Positions 1 through 9,903 of a stretch of 64,000 bases of DNA are shown piece by piece. The stretch is from Pollutibacter sp044353505 (lineage in GTDB: Bacteria; Bacteroidota; Bacteroidia; Chitinophagales; Chitinophagaceae). The notes beneath the pieces were generated by a model. The model was not told the DNA's origin. It ran no database searches and saw nothing but the letters and a program-made list of their open reading frames with translations. The stretch is taken from contig JBILBU010000008.1 of NCBI GenBank assembly GCA_044353505.1, forward strand, positions 8,121 to 72,120, written 5' to 3'. The first letter of the stretch is position 1. Each line of letters opens with the position of its first letter. The position numbers and the translations under genes were made by a program.

Positions 1-2135
1 TTGGCCTTAGGCTTTCTGCACACGATCGTTCTGAATACCCGTTCAACCTTTTGCTCTTCAGTTAGTTTCATGTTGGCTGTTTTTTGTGCCAACACCCTTG
101 CAGATTCCAATGTTTGTGGATCGTTCATGAGCACAAGTGCTTGAAGTGGGGTATTCGTTCTTGTCCTGCTCACTTCGCATTGGTCTCTCGTGCTCGCATC
201 CATGATCAGCAAGGCTGGTGGGGGAGCAGTACGTTTAATGAAGGTATAGAGACCTCTTCTGTACAATTTGTCTCCCTTGTCTTGTTCATACCTGGCCAAT
301 TCTCCACGTCCAGAGGTGGTAGATTCCCACACCCCTTTGGGTTGATAAGGCTTGACACTTGGTCCGCCTATTTCAGGATTGATAATTCCAGATGAACTGA
401 GGATTAAGTCGCGCTGCAACTCTGCACTAAGCCTAAGTCTAGGGAAGAAGCTATAGAATTTATTGTCAGGGTCTATTTGATAAACTTTAGCAGTTCTTTT
501 GGCAGACTGTTTATAGGTTGCAGAAGAGACCATCAATTTTACCAGTTTTTTGATATCCCATCCACTTTCGCGGAATTCAACTGCTAGCCAGTCGAGCAGT
601 TCTGGATGAGAAGGCAGTTCGCCTTGCATTCCAAAATCTCCTGTGGTTTTTACAAGACCTCTTCCAAACAATTCATTCCAGACTCTATTTACATATACCC
701 TTGCAGTGAGTGGGTTTTGAGGATCAAGCATCCACTTTGTCAATCCCAAACGGTTTTTTTCGAACTTCTTCGTGTTGAAAGTGAGAACAGAAGCAGGAGT
801 AGCCATCTCTACGGTGTCTGCAGGTTGATCATAAGCGCCTCTTCTCAATAACCTTGTTTGGCGAATGGTAGAACTGTCTTGCATAACCATCACGTTTACC
901 GCATTGGTGTCTTTTTTGTTGATGAAGGTTAATAAACTGTCGACATCTTTTGAGGTAATATTTACTATTGGTGGATCCGCATGAGAGGCATCGATTGTTC
1001 CAACAATTCCTTTTTCTGGAACCCTGTCGAAGAATGCAAACATGCTATAATAATCTTTCTGGGAAATAGGATCAAATTTATGATCATGGCATTTAGAACA
1101 TTCTAGCGTGATGGCCATGAAAGCTTTTCCGAACGTATTGGTTCTATCTGTTACGTATTCAATTCTATATTCTTCGTCAATTACGCCACCCTCTTGAGTG
1201 ATTTTATGGTTTCTATTAAAACCCGTAGCGAGCAGCTGCTCTTTGTTGGGGGATGGTAATAGGTCACCAGCAATTTGCCAAGTGATGAATTTCGAGAAAG
1301 GATAGTTTTCATTGAAAGCATGTATAACCCAGTCGCGCCAAGGCCACATGGTGCGGTAACCATCATCCTGGTATCCATGGCTATCAGCATACCTTGCAAG
1401 GTCTAACCATTGAATGGCCATTTTTTCACCATAGTGTTTACTGGCAAGCAATTCATCTATAACTTTTTCATAAGCATTTGGTGAATTGTCATTCAAAAAT
1501 TTTTCTTGTTGTTCTACTGTCGGAGGCAAACCAGTGATGTCCATTGAAACTCTTTTCAGCAGCGCTTCTTTATCAGCTTGCTCATTTTGTTTCAATCCCT
1601 TTTCTTCCAGCTTTGCAAGTATGAAATTATCAATTGCATTTTGAGGCGCTAGTGATGCATCTACTTTTGGCACTTCGGGTCTTGTTGGTGCGATGAAAGA
1701 CCAATGTTTTTTGAATTTGGCTCCTTGTTCAATCCACTTCTTTAGGATTTGAATTTCAATTTTTGAAAGTGCCAGATTGCTGTTAGGAGGAGGCATCAGC
1801 TCAGCGGTATCTGCAGTTGTTATGCGATAGTAAAGTGCAGATTTAATTGGATCTCCTGGAACAACAACGTGTTGTGTAATATCTTCTTTAAGTGCGGCGA
1901 ATGCACCTTTTTCTGAGTCTAACCTTAGGTTGGCTTCTCTCTTGTTTGCATCAGGACCGTGGCACTTGAAACACTTGTCGGACAATATTGGACGAACGTG
2001 ATAATTGAAGTCCACAACATCAGGCACTCCGCCTTCTTCAACTTGCTTTTGGGAGGTCGTGAAGTAGGCAATCAACCCTACAATCAACACTAGGCTTGTA
2101 CCTGCTAAAACCTTTTTATTAAAAGATAAATTCAT
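1..2135 (-). CDS. PSCyt1/DUF1549/DUF1553 cytochrome-like protein, copy 1 (3' end outside window)
   Basis: Read by eye on the minus strand from the ATG at 2135; the frame stays open to the window edge, so about 60 C-terminal residues are missing when compared with the 773-residue paralogue upstream. An N-terminal hydrophobic anchor (about residues 8-26) is followed by a planctomycete-type cytochrome c domain with a CFKCH haem motif, then a DUF1549 domain with a second CxxCH (CSKCHD), then DUF1553 toward the C terminus. The family is exported and linked to polysaccharide or sulfated-sugar catabolism, mainly in Planctomycetes and Bacteroidota; the exact reaction is unknown. It is probably co-transcribed with the upstream paralogue, with a 173-nt gap between them. 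The next gene downstream, often a DUF1501 protein, lies outside the window. Confidence 0.85.
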   Translation of the reverse strand, partial: MNLSFNKKVLAGTSLVLIVGLIAYFTTSQKQVEEGGVPDVVDFNYHVRPILSDKCFKCHGPDANKREANLRLDSEKGAFAALKEDITQHVVVPGDPIKSALYYRITTADTAELMPPPNSNLALSKIEIQILKKWIEQGAKFKKHWSFIAPTRPEVPKVDASLAPQNAIDNFILAKLEEKGLKQNEQADKEALLKRVSMDITGLPPTVEQQEKFLNDNSPNAYEKVIDELLASKHYGEKMAIQWLDLARYADSHGYQDDGYRTMWPWRDWVIHAFNENYPFSKFITWQIAGDLLPSPNKEQLLATGFNRNHKITQEGGVIDEEYRIEYVTDRTNTFGKAFMAITLECSKCHDHKFDPISQKDYYSMFAFFDRVPEKGIVGTIDASHADPPIVNITSKDVDSLLTFINKKDTNAVNVMVMQDSSTIRQTRLLRRGAYDQPADTVEMATPASVLTFNTKKFEKNRLGLTKWMLDPQNPLTARVYVNRVWNELFGRGLVKTTGDFGMQGELPSHPELLDWLAVEFRESGWDIKKLVKLMVSSATYKQSAKRTAKVYQIDPDNKFYSFFPRLRLSAELQRDLILSSSGIINPEIGGPSVKPYQPKGVWESTTSGRGELARYEQDKGDKLYRRGLYTFIKRTAPPPALLIMDASTRDQCEVSRTRTNTPLQALVLMNDPQTLESARVLAQKTANMKLTEEQKVERVFRTIVCRKPKA

Positions 2136-2308
2136 GAGATATTGCGTTTCGTTGGTCCTGTTAAATAAATCGTATACAATTTATGCATTTTTCAGTTTTT
2201 TTCCCATCTTTTTACTGCTTTTTTGTTTAACAGATTGCACACAACAAGATTTGGCAATTGATTTCAACAAAGATGGCACCAAATAGTTTTCAGGTATTCG
2301 AACTTGAT

Positions 2309-4630
2309 TTATTTGACAGTGGTTTCGTCAATATTGAACAGCATTTGATTCACTTGCATCAATGCAGCTGTTTCAGCGATGTCTTTGGTGTTGATCTGTT
2401 CAAATTCTCCAACTGTCAGATAGCTTGAAGCTCTTTTCTTATCCAAGGTGAATTTATTTTTTTCCTGTTGATAGTATTCCTGGAGCATCTTGATCTCGTT
2501 TTCCTTTGGTTTCCTGCACAAGACGGTCCTGAACAATCTTTCTATTTTTTGTTCCTTAGAAAGGTTCATGTTGGCTGTATTTTGTGCCAGCACCCTGGCC
2601 GCCTCCAAAGTTTGGGGATCATTCATCAACACAAGTGCCTGCAGTGGCGTGTTTGTTCTGGTTCTGGTGACCTCACACTGGTCTCTTGTACTGGCATCCA
2701 TGATGAGTAGTGCTGGTGGAGGAGCTGTGCGTTTTATGAATGTGTAAAGTCCTCTACGGTATAATTTATCTGCATTGTCCTGAATGTACGTTGCCAATTC
2801 GCCACGCCCTGATGTAGTTGCCTCCCAAACCCCTTTTGGCTGGTACGGTTTTACGCTAGGGCCTCCAATTTCAGGATTTAGCACACCTGAGGAACTTAAT
2901 ATGAGATCTCGTTGCAGCTCAGCATTCAACCTCAATCTTGGAAAATAACTGTAATATTTGTTGTCAGGATCTATCTGATATACTTTTTGAGATCTTTTCG
3001 TTGTCTGCTTGTATGTTGATGAAGTGACAATCAACTTAACCAGTTTTTTGATATCCCACCCACTTTCCCTGAATTCAACTGCCAGCCAGTCGAGCAGTTC
3101 TGGATGAGAAGGCAGTTCGCCTTGCATTCCAAAGTCTCCTGTGGTTTTGACAAGGCCTCTTCCAAACAATTCATTCCAAACCCTATTCACATATACCCTA
3201 GCTGTGAGTGGGTTTTGAGGATCAAGCATCCACTTGGTCAATCCCAAACGGTTTTTTTCAAACTTTTTGGTGTTGAATGCAAGCACAGATACAGGGGTTG
3301 ACATCTCAACCGTATCTGAAGGCTGGTCGTAGGCGCCTCTTCTAAGCACTCGAGTTTTGCGAATATCGGCGCTGTCTTGCATCACCATTACTTTTACTTC
3401 GCCAGTATCCTTCTTATTGATGAATGTCAGCAAGCTGTCAACCTCTTTTGAGGTGATTTTCATTAGAGGGGGATCTGCATGAGAGGAAAGAGAAAGGTTG
3501 TCAGCAAGTCCTTGATCAGGAACCCTGTCGAAGAATGCGAACATGCTGTAATAATCTTTCTGGGATATTGGATCATATTTATGGTCATGGCATTTTGAGC
3601 ACTCAAGTGTAATAGCCATAAAAGCCTTTCCAAAAGTGTTCGTTCTGTCTGTCACATATTCTATTCTATACTCTTCCTCAATCACACCACCTTCTTGTGT
3701 GATTTTGTGATTGCGGTTAAAGCCTGTAGCAAGCAATTGTTCTCTTGTTGGATTGGGAAGAAGATCGCCGGCGAGTTGCCAAGTGATGAACTTCGAAAAC
3801 GGATAATTTTGATTGAAGGCATGGATTACCCAATCACGCCAAGGCCACATGGTTCGGTAGCTATCATCTTGGTAGCCGTGGCTATCAGCATACCTTGCAA
3901 GGTCTAGCCATTGAATGGCCATTTTTTCACCATAGTGCTTGCTTGCAAGTAATTCATCTACAATTTTTTCATATGCATTTGATGAATTATCGGTTAAAAA
4001 TTTTTCTTGTTGTTCAACAGTTGGCGGTAATCCTGTTATGTCCATTGAAACCCTCTTCAACAGTGCTTCTTTATCGGCTTGTTCACTTGGCTGCAATCCC
4101 TTTTCTTTTAGTTTTGCAATTACGAAATGATCGATAGGGTTCAAGGGTTTAGTATCGGTAGCCACTGTTGGCACTGCTGGCCTTGTTGGCGGAATGAAAG
4201 ACCAATGTTTTTTATACTTTGCACCTTGCTCAATCCATTTCTTTAATATTGCTATTTCAGTTTTGGATAATGAAAGATTTGCATTTGGGGGAGGCATCAC
4301 CTCTGCAGTATCAGAACTGATCAGGCGTAGGTAAAGTGCTGAATTGAGCGGGTCTCCCGGAACAACAACATGTTTAGTGACATCTTCTTTAAGAGCCGCA
4401 TAAGCACCTTGTTCTGAGTCTAAGCGCAGATTAGCTTCTCTCTTGTTTGCATCAGGTCCGTGGCACTTGAAACACTTGTCGGATAATATCGGACGAACAT
4501 GATAATTGAAGTCCACCACATCAGGCACACCGCCTTCTTGTTCTTGCTTTTCTGAAGTTGCAAAATAAGTGGCTAATCCAACTACCACCAAAGCACTTAC
4601 ACTGATTATTATCTTTTTATTGATAGCCAT
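2309..4630 (-). CDS. PSCyt1/DUF1549/DUF1553 cytochrome-like protein, copy 2
   Basis: A 773-residue protein with an N-terminal membrane anchor or signal (about residues 5-25), a periplasmic cytochrome-type domain with CFKCH near residue 53, a DUF1549 domain containing CSKCHD, and a C-terminal DUF1553 domain. Two CxxCH motifs suggest covalent haem, as is known for the family (PSCyt1/PSCyt2/PSD1). It aligns along its whole length with the gene immediately downstream on the same strand, so the pair is a tandem duplication. The start is the ATG at 4630, just before the anchor. It is divergent from pckG. The role is inferred to be oxidative or carbohydrate-linked and periplasmic; the substrate is unknown. 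Confidence 0.9.
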   Translation of the reverse strand: MAINKKIIISVSALVVVGLATYFATSEKQEQEGGVPDVVDFNYHVRPILSDKCFKCHGPDANKREANLRLDSEQGAYAALKEDVTKHVVVPGDPLNSALYLRLISSDTAEVMPPPNANLSLSKTEIAILKKWIEQGAKYKKHWSFIPPTRPAVPTVATDTKPLNPIDHFVIAKLKEKGLQPSEQADKEALLKRVSMDITGLPPTVEQQEKFLTDNSSNAYEKIVDELLASKHYGEKMAIQWLDLARYADSHGYQDDSYRTMWPWRDWVIHAFNQNYPFSKFITWQLAGDLLPNPTREQLLATGFNRNHKITQEGGVIEEEYRIEYVTDRTNTFGKAFMAITLECSKCHDHKYDPISQKDYYSMFAFFDRVPDQGLADNLSLSSHADPPLMKITSKEVDSLLTFINKKDTGEVKVMVMQDSADIRKTRVLRRGAYDQPSDTVEMSTPVSVLAFNTKKFEKNRLGLTKWMLDPQNPLTARVYVNRVWNELFGRGLVKTTGDFGMQGELPSHPELLDWLAVEFRESGWDIKKLVKLIVTSSTYKQTTKRSQKVYQIDPDNKYYSYFPRLRLNAELQRDLILSSSGVLNPEIGGPSVKPYQPKGVWEATTSGRGELATYIQDNADKLYRRGLYTFIKRTAPPPALLIMDASTRDQCEVTRTRTNTPLQALVLMNDPQTLEAARVLAQNTANMNLSKEQKIERLFRTVLCRKPKENEIKMLQEYYQQEKNKFTLDKKRASSYLTVGEFEQINTKDIAETAALMQVNQMLFNIDETTVK

Positions 4631-4790
4631 TATTTTGAGGATGGGAAATTTAGTTTGTAGAGTAAAATTGGTGGTCTCAATTTAAGCGTTTATTTAATGT
4701 CAGATGATATTTTTCTAATTTTTCTTTTCATCAACTGCCCAGGATTTTGGCTTACTTTGTATGTAGTACATTTAAATAAACTTGAGTTAT

Positions 4791-6635
4791 ATGGCAGTTA
4801 TAATCCCTTCAAACCTCAAGAATATTTCGCTCATTAATTTTGTTCAGGAAATTGCTCAATTGGCTACTCCTGATGAGGTTTATTTTTGTAATGGTTCAGA
4901 TGAAGAGTATCAGCAACTCTGTAACCTGCTGGTTTCAAACGGAACATTCACTGAATTAAATCAAGAACGCTGGCCAAACAGCTTTGCTTGCAACTCTGAC
5001 CCAAGTGATGTAGCGCGTGTAGAAGATAAAACGTTTATCTGCAGTCGCAGAAAGGAAGATGCAGGTCCAACCAACAATTGGATGGATCCCAAAGAGATGA
5101 AGACCATGCTCAAAGGGTTGTTTAAGGGTTCAATGAAAGGGAGAACGATGTATGTGATTCCCTTTTGTATGGGGCCTTTGGGCTCGCCACTCTCCAAAAT
5201 TGGTGTTCAGGTAACAGACTCAGCTTATGTGGTGGTGAATATGCACATCATGACTCGGGTGGGAGATAAAGTGTTGGAACAGCTTGGTGCCGAGGTAGAA
5301 TTTATTCAGTGTTTGCACTCTTTAGGCGCACCCTTGGAGCCTGGGCAAAAAGATCTTTCCTGGCCCTGCAATCCAACAACAAAATATATTGTACACTATC
5401 CAGAAGACAGAGCTATTGCATCTTACGGTTCAGGTTATGGGGGCAATGCACTTCTTGGAAAGAAATGCTTTGCATTAAGAATAGCTTCAGCGATGGCAAA
5501 AGAGGAAGGTTGGTTGGCAGAACACATGTTGATCCTTGGGGTTGAAGATCCAAAGGGAAAGAAAACCTATGTTGCTGCTGCGTTTCCTAGTGCATGCGGG
5601 AAAACAAATTTTGCCATGCTTATACCACCTGCAGATATGAAAGGGTGGAAGATCACCACTGTTGGAGACGATATTGCGTGGATCAAGCCAGGGAAGGATG
5701 GTAAACTGTATGCCATTAACCCTGAATATGGATATTTTGGCGTTGCTCCGGGTACAAATGCAGATACCAATCCAAATGCAATTGCTGCGCTATCAAAAAA
5801 TAGCATTTTCACCAATGTTGGCATTACACCGGAAGGTGATGTTTGGTGGGAAGGGCTTTCAGAAAAGGCTCCAGAAAATGTATTGAATTGGAGAGGAGAG
5901 CTCCATGATCCAGCTTCTGGAAAGCCTGTTGCTCATGCCAATGCGCGGTTTACTGCACCCGGACATCAAAATCCAAGTATCGATCCGGATTGGGAAAATC
6001 CAAATGGAGTTCCGATCAGTGCGTTTATTTTTGGTGGAAGAAGGAGCACCACGATCCCATTGCTTTACCAGGCATTCAACTGGAACTTCGGGGTGTATCT
6101 GGCAGCCACCATGGGTTCAGAAACTACCGCTGCAGCATTTGGTGAAATCGGGAAAGTGAGGAGAGATCCATTTGCGATGCTTCCCTTTTGCGGATATCAC
6201 ATGGCAGATTATTTTAATCATTGGTTGCAGCTGGGGCGTAACCTCCCCAATCCCCCAAGAATTTTTGGGGTAAACTGGTTCCGAAAAGATAGCAATGGTA
6301 AATTTTTGTGGCCCGGCTTTGGCGAAAATATGCGGATGTTAAAATGGATTGTAGAGCGTGTTGAAGGAGAGGTGTCTTCAATTGAAAGTCCAATTGGCTG
6401 GGTGCCCAAGTATGACGATATTGAATGGGGGAAACTTGCTTTTACTGAAGAACAGTACGAGCAGGTGATGGAAGTTGACCGTGAGGCATGGAAAATTGAA
6501 ATCTTGAATCACGAAGAATTATTCTCCAGGATGTACGACAGGCTTCCGAAAGAGTTTTTTTTCATGAGGGAACTCTTGTTGTCTGGACTTTGGAGATCTC
6601 CAGAACATTGGTCTCTGGCACCCGAGATACATTAA
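4791..6635 (+). CDS. pckG: Phosphoenolpyruvate carboxykinase (GTP)
   Basis: Catalyses oxaloacetate + GTP to PEP + GDP + CO2, the entry to gluconeogenesis, in the cytoplasm. The 614 residues fit the GTP-dependent family (about 600-620), not the ATP type (about 530). Visible landmarks are a substrate loop YGSGYGGN near residue 212, the kinase P-loop PSACGKTN with Lys near 271, the metal-binding DDIAW segment soon after, and FGGRR near 400. I chose the ATG at 4791; a TTG three codons upstream is also in frame. No Shine-Dalgarno is seen. A TACTTTG sequence at 4753-4759 resembles a -7 promoter element one base short. The gene stands alone, divergent from the cytochrome-like pair. Confidence 0.95.
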   Translation: MAVIIPSNLKNISLINFVQEIAQLATPDEVYFCNGSDEEYQQLCNLLVSNGTFTELNQERWPNSFACNSDPSDVARVEDKTFICSRRKEDAGPTNNWMDPKEMKTMLKGLFKGSMKGRTMYVIPFCMGPLGSPLSKIGVQVTDSAYVVVNMHIMTRVGDKVLEQLGAEVEFIQCLHSLGAPLEPGQKDLSWPCNPTTKYIVHYPEDRAIASYGSGYGGNALLGKKCFALRIASAMAKEEGWLAEHMLILGVEDPKGKKTYVAAAFPSACGKTNFAMLIPPADMKGWKITTVGDDIAWIKPGKDGKLYAINPEYGYFGVAPGTNADTNPNAIAALSKNSIFTNVGITPEGDVWWEGLSEKAPENVLNWRGELHDPASGKPVAHANARFTAPGHQNPSIDPDWENPNGVPISAFIFGGRRSTTIPLLYQAFNWNFGVYLAATMGSETTAAAFGEIGKVRRDPFAMLPFCGYHMADYFNHWLQLGRNLPNPPRIFGVNWFRKDSNGKFLWPGFGENMRMLKWIVERVEGEVSSIESPIGWVPKYDDIEWGKLAFTEEQYEQVMEVDREAWKIEILNHEELFSRMYDRLPKEFFFMRELLLSGLWRSPEHWSLAPEIH

Positions 6636-6743
6636 GATATCTTTGAATGAGGCAGATATCATAGCTCCAGTAAGGCTAGCATAACCTGCTTAAGGGGGCT
6701 TTTGAGTGGTGAAACATCTTTTGCTGTTGTCCACTTCATGCAA

Positions 6744-6751
6744 TACTTTTG
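6744..6751 (+). promoter_or_regulatory. Bacteroidota-type -7 promoter element before pdhB
   Basis: The sequence TACTTTTG matches the TAnnTTTG -7 consensus of Bacteroidota primary-sigma promoters. A TTG at 6721-6723 lies 20 nt upstream, the expected spacing of the -33 element. It sits 21 nt before the pdhB ATG. Confidence 0.65.
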
Positions 6752-6772
6752 CACCAGTAATAAAATGTATTT

Positions 6773-7759
6773 ATGGGAAGGATTATTGCTTTTCGCGAAG
6801 CCCTTAGGGAAGCGATGCAGGAAGAAATGAGGAGAGACGAAAGGGTATTTTTAATGGGAGAAGAAGTTGCTGAATATAATGGTGCCTACAAGGTGAGCCA
6901 GGGTATGCTCGATGAATTTGGTGCGAAGCGAGTCATCGATACCCCTATTGCCGAGCTGGGCTTCACCGCCATTGCTGTTGGTGCAGCGCAAAACGGGTTG
7001 AGGCCAATTGTGGAGTACATGACCTGGAATTTTGCTGTTCTCCCTCTCGATCAAATTCTCAATACCGCTTCAAAAATGCTTGCCATGAGTGGCGGACAAG
7101 TTGGTTGCCCAATTGTTTTTAGGGGTGCCAATGGATCTGCGGGTCAGTTAGGCGCTCAACACTCAACAGCCTTTGAAAGCATGTATGCTAACATCCCAGG
7201 TTTGAAAGTAATTTCTGTTTCAAATCCCTATGATGCAAAAGGGTTGTTGAAGAGTGCTATTCGCGATGATGATCCTGTCGTGTTTATGGAAAGTGAAGTG
7301 ATGTATGGTGAAAAAGGTGAGGTTCCTGAAGAAGAGTATTTGATTCCAATTGGAAAGTCAGACATCAAAAGAGCAGGAAGGGATGTTACTATTGTATCGT
7401 TCAACAAGATGATGAAAGTAGCCCTAGGCGCAGCTGAAGAACTTGAAAGAGAAGGAATCAGTGCAGAGGTCATTGACCTTCGTACAATTCGTCCGCTCGA
7501 CTGGATGACGATTCTAGAGAGTGTTAAAAAAACAAACAGGTTGGTTATTGTTGAAGAGCAGTGGCCTTTTGCTTCTATATCCTCCGAGATTAGTTACAGA
7601 ATTCAGAAAGAAGGATTTGACTACCTGGATGCACCAATCAGAAGAATTACTGCAGCTGATGCCCCCATGCACTACGCACCAAATCTTGTAGCAGCCTATC
7701 TTCCTGACGTTGCTCGAACTGTCCGGTTGGTCAAGGAAGTGATGTATGCCAAGAAGTAG
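6773..7759 (+). CDS. pdhB: Pyruvate dehydrogenase E1 component, beta subunit
   Basis: A 328-residue protein with the transketolase pyrimidine-binding domain in the N-terminal half (the MGEEVAEYNGAYKVS segment near residue 28 contains the Glu expected to activate thiamine diphosphate) and a transketolase C-terminal domain in the second half (ending with the APIRRITAADAP segment). It is the E1 beta half of the heterotetrameric 2-oxoacid decarboxylase that feeds acetyl-CoA into the TCA cycle. The alpha subunit and the E2/E3 genes are not nearby, so the complex is encoded at dispersed loci. It has its own promoter and a strong terminator, so it is probably monocistronic. A branched-chain oxoacid E1 beta is the alternative, but the strong similarity to PdhB-type sequences makes this less likely. 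Confidence 0.9.
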   Translation: MGRIIAFREALREAMQEEMRRDERVFLMGEEVAEYNGAYKVSQGMLDEFGAKRVIDTPIAELGFTAIAVGAAQNGLRPIVEYMTWNFAVLPLDQILNTASKMLAMSGGQVGCPIVFRGANGSAGQLGAQHSTAFESMYANIPGLKVISVSNPYDAKGLLKSAIRDDDPVVFMESEVMYGEKGEVPEEEYLIPIGKSDIKRAGRDVTIVSFNKMMKVALGAAEELEREGISAEVIDLRTIRPLDWMTILESVKKTNRLVIVEEQWPFASISSEISYRIQKEGFDYLDAPIRRITAADAPMHYAPNLVAAYLPDVARTVRLVKEVMYAKK

Positions 7760-7779
7760 TATTTAAAATATTTTATTTT

Positions 7780-7806
7780 AAACCCGGTAATTCCGGGTTT
7801 TTTTTT
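7780..7806 (+). terminator. Rho-independent terminator after pdhB
   Basis: A perfect inverted repeat (AACCCGG at 7781-7787 and CCGGGTT at 7793-7799, 5-nt loop) is followed directly by an uninterrupted T run to 7806. It ends the pdhB transcript before the TonB receptor gene. Confidence 0.92.
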
Positions 7807-7830
7807 GACAAATAGAAAGTAAAATTATCT

Positions 7831-9903
7831 ATGAAAAAACTATCGTGTTTTATTGTTCTTAGTTTATTGCTTTCTATTGCAGCGGCTCAGGAAAAGAAGG
7901 ATATTGCTGTGCAATTGGATACCGTGTTGGTTAGAGGGTTTGAATCCAATTCAACATTGTTGAAAGTTCCTGCATCCATTTCAATAATTACTGCTGCTGA
8001 TTTATACAAGGTCTCAACAAGTTCTTTGCTTCCATCTTTTAATGGAATTGCTGGGGTGCGGATGGAAGAAAGGTCGCCGGGCAGCTACCGTTTATCTGTT
8101 CGGGGAAGTCTGTTGCGTTCACCTTTTGGAGTTCGCAATATCAAGGTTTATGTTGATGACTTTATTTTCACCGATGCCGGCGGCAATACCTACCTCAATT
8201 TATTGGATGTGAACAGCCTGGAAAGGGTAGAGCTTCTTAAAGGTCCTGCTGGAAGTGTCTATGGAGCTGGAACTGGAGGTAGTTTGTTGCTGTCTTCATC
8301 AACTATGGAAAATCAAGAGGGGGAAGATACAAGTAGTTTGAGGTTAAGGTTGGCCGGAGGTCGATTTGGCACATTTCAAGAATCGGTTCACTACAAGCTT
8401 AATAAAAAGAAGTACTTATTTCAGGTCAACCAAGGCCATGTTCAATCAGATGGATTCAGGGATCAGAGCAGCATGAGAAAGGATAATCTTCAGCTTAGTT
8501 TAAAGATTAAGGGTAGTCAAAAAGTAAGTACACATTTTTTTCTTTTGCTTTCTGATTTGTCTTATCAGACTCCAGGAGGGATAAACGAAAATCAACTTAT
8601 TGCTAACCCGCGGCAGTCAAGGCCAGCAACAGTTGTGTTTCCTTCTGCTGCTGAACAGCATGCTGGAATATTTAATAAAACTGTGTTATTCGGTGTGTCC
8701 AATCATATCAACATTTCATCGGCATGGAGTACCGTAACTTCAATCAGTTCCTCATTGGTGGAGTATAAAAATCCATTCATCACCAATTATGAAAAACGTG
8801 GCGAGGCAAATATTGGGTTGCGGTCTAAAATCATGTATCAACCAAAAGGGTTGCTTGGCTTGCAGTGGTTGAGTGGTGTGGAGCTTCAGCATGGGGCATA
8901 TGCGATTGACAGCAGCGGGAATAACAAGGGCATTCCTGATGGCAATAGGGTAAGAGATCAGCTCTTGAGCAATCAACAGTTTGTATTCTCACAGTTAAGT
9001 ATTCAGCCATTGAAATACATCAGTATACAATCTGGGTTCAGCATCAATCGCTTTAATCATCGCATTGAGAGAACCTTTGGGTTGCCTTTGTCTGGTAAAA
9101 TTCCAGTGGAATTTAATCCTCAATTTCTTCCTCGTTTGGCATTGCTGGTTGCGCCAATTGAAGGGGTAAGTATATATGGCCAATTGTCAAGAGGCTATTC
9201 ATCTCCAACCATTGCAGAAGTTAGACCCTCTGCAGGAGGCGTCTATGCAGAATTGCAGGCTGAGCATGGATGGAACCGTGAAGTTGGCGTTAAGCTTTCT
9301 GCGTTAAGAGGCCGACTGTTTTCATCTTCCGTGTATTTTGATTTTAGTTTACAAGATGCTATTGTCAGGCAAACAAATTCTTCCGGAGCAGAGTACTTCA
9401 GTAATGCAGGTGCAGTAAGGCAAAAAGGATTTGAGCAAGAGATTGCGTGGATCATCATCAATAAGCAAGCATCATCAAACATTAGTTATTTAAAGATTGA
9501 GAGTGCACTCACCGTAAATAATTTTCGCTTTGCATCCTATACCTTAAACCTAGATGATTTTGCCGGGAAAAAACTTACGGGCGTTCCGGATATCACTTTA
9601 AGTGCTTCAGCTGAACTACATTTTCTGCATCATTTCTTTTCCAACATCAATTTTATTCAGGTAGGAAAAATACCACTCAACGACGCAAATACTGTATTTG
9701 CAAAAGGGTATGGTTTGTGGCAGGTTCGGTATGGCTGGCGCGGGAATTTGGCTGGTAGAGGGATGGAGTTTTATGCATTGGTTGACAACCTTACCAATGT
9801 AAAATATAGCTTGGGTAATGATTTGAATGCATTTGGTGGCAGGTATTATAATCCTTCCCCCAGCAGAAATCTTTTGATTGGCTGCAAGGTTGATATCTGG
9901 TAA
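7831..9903 (+). CDS. TonB-dependent outer-membrane receptor
   Basis: A 690-residue outer-membrane transporter. A signal peptide covers about residues 1-19 (MKKLSCFIVL... then AAAQ). The plug domain spans roughly residues 40-150 and contains PASISIITAADL and GSVYGAGTGG. The rest is a 22-strand-type barrel rich in alternating aromatic residues. It ends in the C-terminal aromatic Trp typical of barrel insertion. There is no carboxypeptidase-like N-terminal domain and no SusD partner next to it, so it is more like siderophore or metal receptors (FecA/Fiu-like) than SusC glycan importers. The substrate cannot be told from the sequence. It converges with the esterase gene, whose stop codon begins at the next base. 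Confidence 0.9.
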   Translation: MKKLSCFIVLSLLLSIAAAQEKKDIAVQLDTVLVRGFESNSTLLKVPASISIITAADLYKVSTSSLLPSFNGIAGVRMEERSPGSYRLSVRGSLLRSPFGVRNIKVYVDDFIFTDAGGNTYLNLLDVNSLERVELLKGPAGSVYGAGTGGSLLLSSSTMENQEGEDTSSLRLRLAGGRFGTFQESVHYKLNKKKYLFQVNQGHVQSDGFRDQSSMRKDNLQLSLKIKGSQKVSTHFFLLLSDLSYQTPGGINENQLIANPRQSRPATVVFPSAAEQHAGIFNKTVLFGVSNHINISSAWSTVTSISSSLVEYKNPFITNYEKRGEANIGLRSKIMYQPKGLLGLQWLSGVELQHGAYAIDSSGNNKGIPDGNRVRDQLLSNQQFVFSQLSIQPLKYISIQSGFSINRFNHRIERTFGLPLSGKIPVEFNPQFLPRLALLVAPIEGVSIYGQLSRGYSSPTIAEVRPSAGGVYAELQAEHGWNREVGVKLSALRGRLFSSSVYFDFSLQDAIVRQTNSSGAEYFSNAGAVRQKGFEQEIAWIIINKQASSNISYLKIESALTVNNFRFASYTLNLDDFAGKKLTGVPDITLSASAELHFLHHFFSNINFIQVGKIPLNDANTVFAKGYGLWQVRYGWRGNLAGRGMEFYALVDNLTNVKYSLGNDLNAFGGRYYNPSPSRNLLIGCKVDIW

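Noticed and set aside
2136..2308. Short gene or remnant between the two cytochrome-like paralogues
   Set aside because: No frame with a start codon and family resemblance; appears to be a plain AT-rich spacer.
7831..9903. SusC-type glycan importer
   Set aside because: No carboxypeptidase-like N-terminal domain, no SusD partner, and too short (690 residues versus about 1000).
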